A stretch of DNA of 64,000 bases from JBKHYJ01 sp046565505 (GTDB taxonomy: Bacteria > Acidobacteriota > Blastocatellia > UBA7656): positions 5,178-69,177 of the forward strand of contig JBKHYJ010000054.1 of the NCBI GenBank assembly GCA_046565505.1, in the 5' to 3' direction. The notes beneath the pieces are model-generated. The model did not search any database. It worked only from the letters and a program-made list of their open reading frames with translations, and was not told the origin of the DNA. A program made the position numbers and the translations under genes. Shown here one piece after another: positions 60,267 through 64,000 of the stretch (its first letter is position 1; the number at the start of each line of letters is the position of its first letter).

Positions 60267-61037
60267 TCAGCGGGCTACGTTATCGATCGCCGCGCCCGCG
60301 GCATCCTGGGCGGGCCGTATTTCGCCGCCTCCTTCGAGAGCCGAGAGAACTTTTGCCCGCGCCATCTCCATCAACTCCGCGACGTTCTCTTTAGAATAGC
60401 CCCTCGTGCTTATGGGTTCATGCAGCGTGATGCGGACGGTCGATGGGAAGACCCTGACCTCGCCCTTGGGCATGATCTGTGTGCCGCCCAATATCGTAGT
60501 CGGCACGATGGGCACGCCCGCCTCGATTGCCATCATGAACGCGCCTTTTTTGAACGGCAGCAGCCGGCCATCGCGCGAGCGCGTGCCTTCCGGGTAAACG
60601 ACGTAGGATTTTCCGCGGCGCAAATTTTCTGTAGCCCGCCTCGCACTTTCCACCGCCGCCGCGCTGTTGCTGCGGTCCACGGGGATCACCCCCATCAGGC
60701 CTATCCCGTAGCCGAAGAGCGGGTACTTGAAGACTTCTTTCTTGGCAAGGTAGGCGGGGTTACGGCCCAGGTAAGTCAAGAACAGTGGCACTTCGATCAT
60801 GCTCTGGTGGTTCGGCGTGAATATGTAGGGCTGCGCCGGGTCCAGGCGTTCCAGGCCTATCACTTCGACCCGCACGCCGACCATCGCCAGCCCTAGCCGC
60901 ACGAACAACCGCACGGGAGAATAGATCATGTTCTCGTTGCCCGTAACCAGCCGCAGGGCGATCAGGATCGGCGCGAGGACCGCGATAGCAGTGAACCAGA
61001 ATGCCAGCAGGAAGACTCCGCGCAATCGTGCCATCAT
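60267..61037 (-). CDS. plsC: 1-acyl-sn-glycerol-3-phosphate acyltransferase (PlsC-like)
   Basis: A 256-residue membrane-associated enzyme that acylates lysophosphatidic acid in phospholipid synthesis. After one or two N-terminal membrane helices (VFLLAFWFTAIAVLAPILIA) it has the acyltransferase core NHQSMIEVPLF and YVVYPEGTRSRDGRLLPFKK. The usual HX4D motif reads HX4E here (H77, E82), a conservative substitution. GAGGTG precedes the ATG at 61037. It is convergent with the upstream possible AlkZ-related gene. Confidence 0.9.
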   Translation of the reverse strand: MMARLRGVFLLAFWFTAIAVLAPILIALRLVTGNENMIYSPVRLFVRLGLAMVGVRVEVIGLERLDPAQPYIFTPNHQSMIEVPLFLTYLGRNPAYLAKKEVFKYPLFGYGIGLMGVIPVDRSNSAAAVESARRATENLRRGKSYVVYPEGTRSRDGRLLPFKKGAFMMAIEAGVPIVPTTILGGTQIMPKGEVRVFPSTVRITLHEPISTRGYSKENVAELMEMARAKVLSALEGGGEIRPAQDAAGAAIDNVAR

Positions 61038-61196
61038 CTGAAACGCGCACCTCACGTCGAAGGGTTCGCAAGTGCTCGCGCCACTCGCCCGCAAGCCTAG
61101 CAGACTCTGCCATAGCTTGTCACCCCGACGCGCCTTACCCCACAACCCCGCGCGGGCGGCGGCAGGTCGAGCCTTAAAAGCGAGGCCGCAAAATAA

Positions 61197-61223
61197 ATTT
61201 GGCCACCGCGACGGTAGCCAAAT
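61197..61223 (-). terminator. Intrinsic terminator after the DUF2911 gene
   Basis: ATTTGGC (61197-61203) pairs with GCCAAAT (61217-61223), with inner ACCG/CGGT pairs. On the minus strand the stem is followed by TTTATTTTG, fitting termination of the DUF2911 transcript 70 bp after its stop. Confidence 0.8.
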
Positions 61224-61293
61224 CTCTCGACCTTTTTGATCGGTGAACTCTAGCCAGATTCTTTCCAGACTCGCGTGGAGTCCTCGCGGGAAG

Positions 61294-61806
61294 TTATTTA
61301 ACGCCGAAGGAGCCTGTCAGTAAAGCGGTCCCCCATTGAATCCTGATGCCGGCCTGACCTTTCATGTCGGCCAGGCTGATGGTCAATTTGTCGGCCGAAT
61401 CCTTCGCCGTCGCCATCTTCAAGGGCAGTTCCGCGACGAACCCTTCCGTCAACTCGGGCGCCCCCCATATGCCCGTCTTGGGGTGAAATGCGAGCACCCA
61501 GTTTGCGTCGCCGACTTTCTTCGCCCACAGCGTGTACTTGCCGGCGGGCAGCGTCTTTCCTGCGACCATTAAATTCCCGTCCGTTTCGATCTGGGTCGCC
61601 TGGTTCATGCCGAGCCGCCATACCATTCCCGTCTTGGCTTGCGACAGCATGTCGCGGCCTTGCAAGCTCGGGCGGCCGTAATCGATTGTGATCTTCTTCC
61701 CTTTGACGGTCGCCTCGGCCTTGCCGCGCTCGCCGTTCATCTGCGCGAGCGCGGTGGCCGCCAAACAGAGCGCCACTACGCAGGGGATTAACTTCCTTAA
61801 CTTCAT
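61294..61806 (-). CDS. DUF2911 protein, exported
   Basis: A 170-residue secreted protein with signal peptide (LRKLIPCVVALCLAATALA) and the DUF2911 pattern (KKITIDYGRPSLQGRDMLSQ, then VWRLGMNQATQIETDGNLMV and LPAGKYTLWAKKVGDANWVL). It is a beta-sandwich family of unknown function, common in Acidobacteria and Bacteroidetes. It has its own terminator downstream and stands alone on the minus strand. Confidence 0.94.
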   Translation of the reverse strand: MKLRKLIPCVVALCLAATALAQMNGERGKAEATVKGKKITIDYGRPSLQGRDMLSQAKTGMVWRLGMNQATQIETDGNLMVAGKTLPAGKYTLWAKKVGDANWVLAFHPKTGIWGAPELTEGFVAELPLKMATAKDSADKLTISLADMKGQAGIRIQWGTALLTGSFGVK

Positions 61807-62177
61807 TTTCGCGTACTCCTTCGATTGAAATGTAATTTGGGCCTACAGCTCTAGATATTAATCACCCGCCAGGCATCCGGCAAGCGTCAGCCCGGCCGGT
61901 CATCTGTTTCTTAATGCCGGCACGGGCGCGAGGCGGGCAGGCCGAGGCCAGACGCCGCCTCCCTTCGCGAGCGGAGACGGTCACACGCGGCAAGAAAAAT
62001 CAGTTTTCAGCTTCGGCATTACCCCCGCAGGTACTCGCGGCATGGGGCGGGAAAACATCACCGTTGACAAACTTGATAAGCAGTCCATAATAGGCTCGAT
62101 TCTTTGTTAGAGCCCGCCTGGGTCGCCCCCGATGAAAAATAAGCGGGCGGCATGACGTCGTTATTAGAGGTGCAATT

Positions 62178-63320
62178 TTGAGCGGGACCGTTGAGACTTT
62201 CCAGACATCGCCGGCCTTGTTGGCAGAGCCGGAATACGCGGGCGAACAGATAAGCATATACTTCCTGGAGCTTGAAGGCCTGTTGAATCGAATAGAGCGG
62301 TCGACGACGCATTACCAGATACTCGGCGTCGAGCGTTCCGCCTCGCACAGGGAGATCAAGCTCTCTTACCAGCAGGCGCTCGGCCTGCTTTACCCGCCTT
62401 ACAGCATCAGCCAGACTATGCCGCCCGAGATGATATCGAGGATAGAGCAGGCCTTCACCAAGGCGTCGCTCTCTTTCTTCATACTCGCGACGTTCAACAA
62501 GAGGAAAGAGTATGACATCTCACTGGCCCCGGCGGCCGGCAGACCTGCGCCGTCACAAACTATTCAGCAGCAGTGTGCGCCGCCGCCCGCGAAGGATGAA
62601 ATCAGCCTGAACCGCGTCCCGGCTCAACGGAAGGTCTACGCGGAGTTCTCAAAGGGCGCGACGAACGACAACCGCCGCAGGGCCGAACGCTTCAAGCTTC
62701 CCTTGCCCGCGCGAGTCAGCGGCTGCGACCGCAAGACCGGCAAGTGGCAAGAGATGACGGAGACAGTTGACGTGAGCCGCTCTGGCATCACGCTCAAGCT
62801 GCGCAGGCGGCTGTTACACGGGATGATCGTATACGTCACGCTGCCGTTCCCTGCCAAGCTGCGCACGCATGGCTACGCGGACTCAAGCTACAGCGTATAC
62901 GCCCTTGTGCGCCGGGTCGAGCCGCTCAGGAAAGGCACGCGCGTCGTCGGGCTTGAGTTTCTCGGCGAGCACCCCCCGCCCGGTTACCTCCAGCGGCCCT
63001 GGGCCGTGTTCCGAACTAAAAAATGGAATGGCATTGAGCGCAGGCGCATGCCTCGAATAGACCGGGCGGAGGTCGTGAGGCTCGAATACTTCACAGATGA
63101 TATGCGGCCGATGTTACAGGAAGAGGCGAGGACGGAAAACGTGAGCCGCACGGGGCTGCGCGTAGCAGTAAAGGACGCCCCCGCCGATTTTGACCTCGTT
63201 AAGGTGAGCTGCCCGAGCCGCGGCTTCGAGAGCCTCGCGGGCGTCCGCAACCGCTATGTCGCTCAGGACGGCTACGAGCGACTTTGTCTACAGTTCGTAG
63301 ACAAAGAGTGGCCCATCTGA
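62178..63320 (+). CDS. Protein with J-domain-like region and two PilZ domains
   Basis: A 380-residue protein. Residues about 43-113 resemble a J-domain (THYQILGVERSASHREIKLS, then RIEQAFTKASLSFFILATFN and KRKEYDISL), but the HPD tripeptide is replaced by YPP (72-74), so it should not stimulate Hsp70. PilZ domain 1 has RxxxR (R167, R171) and DxSxxG (D198, S200, G203). PilZ domain 2 has RxxxR (R289, R293) and NxSxxG (N321, S323, G326). PilZ domains bind cyclic di-GMP. The start is TTG with AGAGG seven bases upstream. Confidence 0.82.
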   Translation: MSGTVETFQTSPALLAEPEYAGEQISIYFLELEGLLNRIERSTTHYQILGVERSASHREIKLSYQQALGLLYPPYSISQTMPPEMISRIEQAFTKASLSFFILATFNKRKEYDISLAPAAGRPAPSQTIQQQCAPPPAKDEISLNRVPAQRKVYAEFSKGATNDNRRRAERFKLPLPARVSGCDRKTGKWQEMTETVDVSRSGITLKLRRRLLHGMIVYVTLPFPAKLRTHGYADSSYSVYALVRRVEPLRKGTRVVGLEFLGEHPPPGYLQRPWAVFRTKKWNGIERRRMPRIDRAEVVRLEYFTDDMRPMLQEEARTENVSRTGLRVAVKDAPADFDLVKVSCPSRGFESLAGVRNRYVAQDGYERLCLQFVDKEWPI

Positions 63321-63896
63321 TTCGGCGCAATTCTACGCCGGCGGCAGCCCTGCTCATGCCGATGGGGCACTTTAAGGCGGGCCCTCAATGCCTTGGGCGG
63401 TTCTACAAACAGCCCGGCTTTGAATGGCCATATCTAGTTTCGCGTGTATTGAGAAACAGGCCCGCGGTCCCGGGGTTGGATATTGAGTACCGTCTGGATA
63501 CTTAATTGACAACTCATAGAAAACTTAGTATACATGCGCACTCATCGGAGTTCGGCCCGAGGCGGTTTTTTCGGGGTTTACTCTTAACGGCCATCGTTTT
63601 TCAGCCCCATCAGGTTGTCCGTCATAAAAATTAAACTGCCATGCGCTCGGGGCCCTGAGGCATATGGTTTGCTCGTCTGTTTCGGCCTCCTCATTCAGGC
63701 ATCGATTCAGCGCCAGTACCTTTAGGCCAGCGCGTGCCACCCTGATTCAGTTAGGGCAATGGCGTGTGTGAAGGCCGTTGTTCGAGTAAAGGTCCGACCA
63801 GGGTCTCTCATCAAGCCGGTCTCGGGCGGCGCCAGGCGCCGGGCCGGACGAATGAATGATTCACCAGGCTTGGAAAAAATTGGAGAGGGATAGAAG
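63321..63896. other. Intergenic region with an orphan-looking promoter
   Basis: About 575 bp without a convincing gene. It contains TTGACA at 63506-63511 and TATACA at 63529-63534 with a 17-bp spacer, a strong sigma-70-type promoter. Transcripts from it would run about 355 bp to the next start, so it may make a long leader or a small RNA. A GGAGAGGG at the end is the ribosome binding site of the next gene. Confidence 0.45.
63506..63534 (+). promoter_or_regulatory. Sigma-70-type promoter in the intergenic region
   Basis: TTGACA, 17-bp spacer, TATACA. The -35 is perfect and the -10 differs at one position from consensus. No ORF begins within 300 bp, which suggests a long 5' leader or non-coding RNA. 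Confidence 0.55.
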
Positions 63897-64000
63897 ATGA
63901 AAATAAAGAGAGCAGTATTGATGGCGGTGCTGGCGGTGGCGGTGGCGGCGCTGGCCGTGCCGCTCGTGGGCTTCAGCGCGCGGGCGGCGGGCCCGGGCCG
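63897..64000 (+). CDS. Secreted protein, N-terminus only
   Basis: The first 34 codons of a gene cut by the window edge. The protein begins with a signal peptide (basic start KIKR, then a long Val/Ala/Leu stretch ending near FSARAAG). GGAGAGGG lies upstream of the ATG, which supports the start. The mature protein is not visible, so function cannot be assigned. Confidence 0.62.
   Translation, partial: MKIKRAVLMAVLAVAVAALAVPLVGFSARAAGPG

Overview
The window looks like a chromosome segment of an acidobacterium, most likely Blastocatellia or Pyrinomonadales. The DNA is GC-rich. It carries Oar-like TonB receptors with an N-terminal carboxypeptidase-regulatory domain, a tricorn-type protease, S46 and M16 peptidases, a DUF1800 protein, a reaction-centre-type diheme cytochrome and DUF2911. 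This placement rests on recognising families, not on a search. I saw no rRNA, tRNA or CRISPR array.

Layout. 1-3512: the end of an RND efflux gene with small downstream membrane ORFs, a secreted Arg/Tyr-rich protein and an ECF sigma factor. 3713-6320 (minus): an ABC exporter (permease and ATPase). 6320-19138: a visibly AT-richer integrated element of about 12.8 kb. 19181-25448 (mostly minus): rhomboid protease, NAD kinase, zinc-ribbon coiled-coil protein, TlpA-like thioredoxin, Fis-like regulator, CvpA and PurC. 25743-29860: uvrB, aroC, a small membrane protein and def. 29981-38670 (minus): a block of exported peptidases (tricorn, S46, M16 pair). 38897-44914: hydrolase, methyltransferase, dodecin, a PQQ-type sugar dehydrogenase and a TonB receptor. 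45101-48514: an ECF sigma, anti-sigma and Spy-like trio, a diheme cytochrome and a rhodanese. 48579-53519 (minus): DUF2238, Gfo/Idh/MocA oxidoreductase, DUF1800 and LivF. 53754-59299: a small Cys/His protein and two more TonB receptors. 59369-64000: a possible AlkZ-related protein, PlsC, DUF2911, a J-like/PilZ/PilZ protein and the start of a secreted protein.

The main discovery is the element. It is bounded by 46-bp imperfect direct repeats (44/46 identical) that are the first codons of the ABC ATPase gene. It lies between the rhomboid gene and the ATPase gene, which would otherwise be 41 bp apart on the same strand. At the integrase end the native ATG became TTG, and the element supplies a new Shine-Dalgarno. 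The native ATG and 15 more original codons survive at the far end as a 20-codon remnant. The element encodes a tyrosine recombinase, three HTH repressor-like proteins, a Crp-like regulator, a DUF3987-like protein with a degenerate P-loop, an HNH protein, several very small zinc-binding-type proteins and many unknowns.

The most unusual gene inside it encodes one membrane segment, an intact CheY-type receiver domain and an Mrr-type PD-(D/E)xK nuclease in one chain, followed by a polytopic membrane protein. This looks like a phospho-switched, membrane-tethered DNA endonuclease and is the best candidate here for an undescribed defence or element-maintenance system. A second notable signal is a near-perfect sigma-70 promoter with a three-hairpin leader driving the element's right-hand operon.
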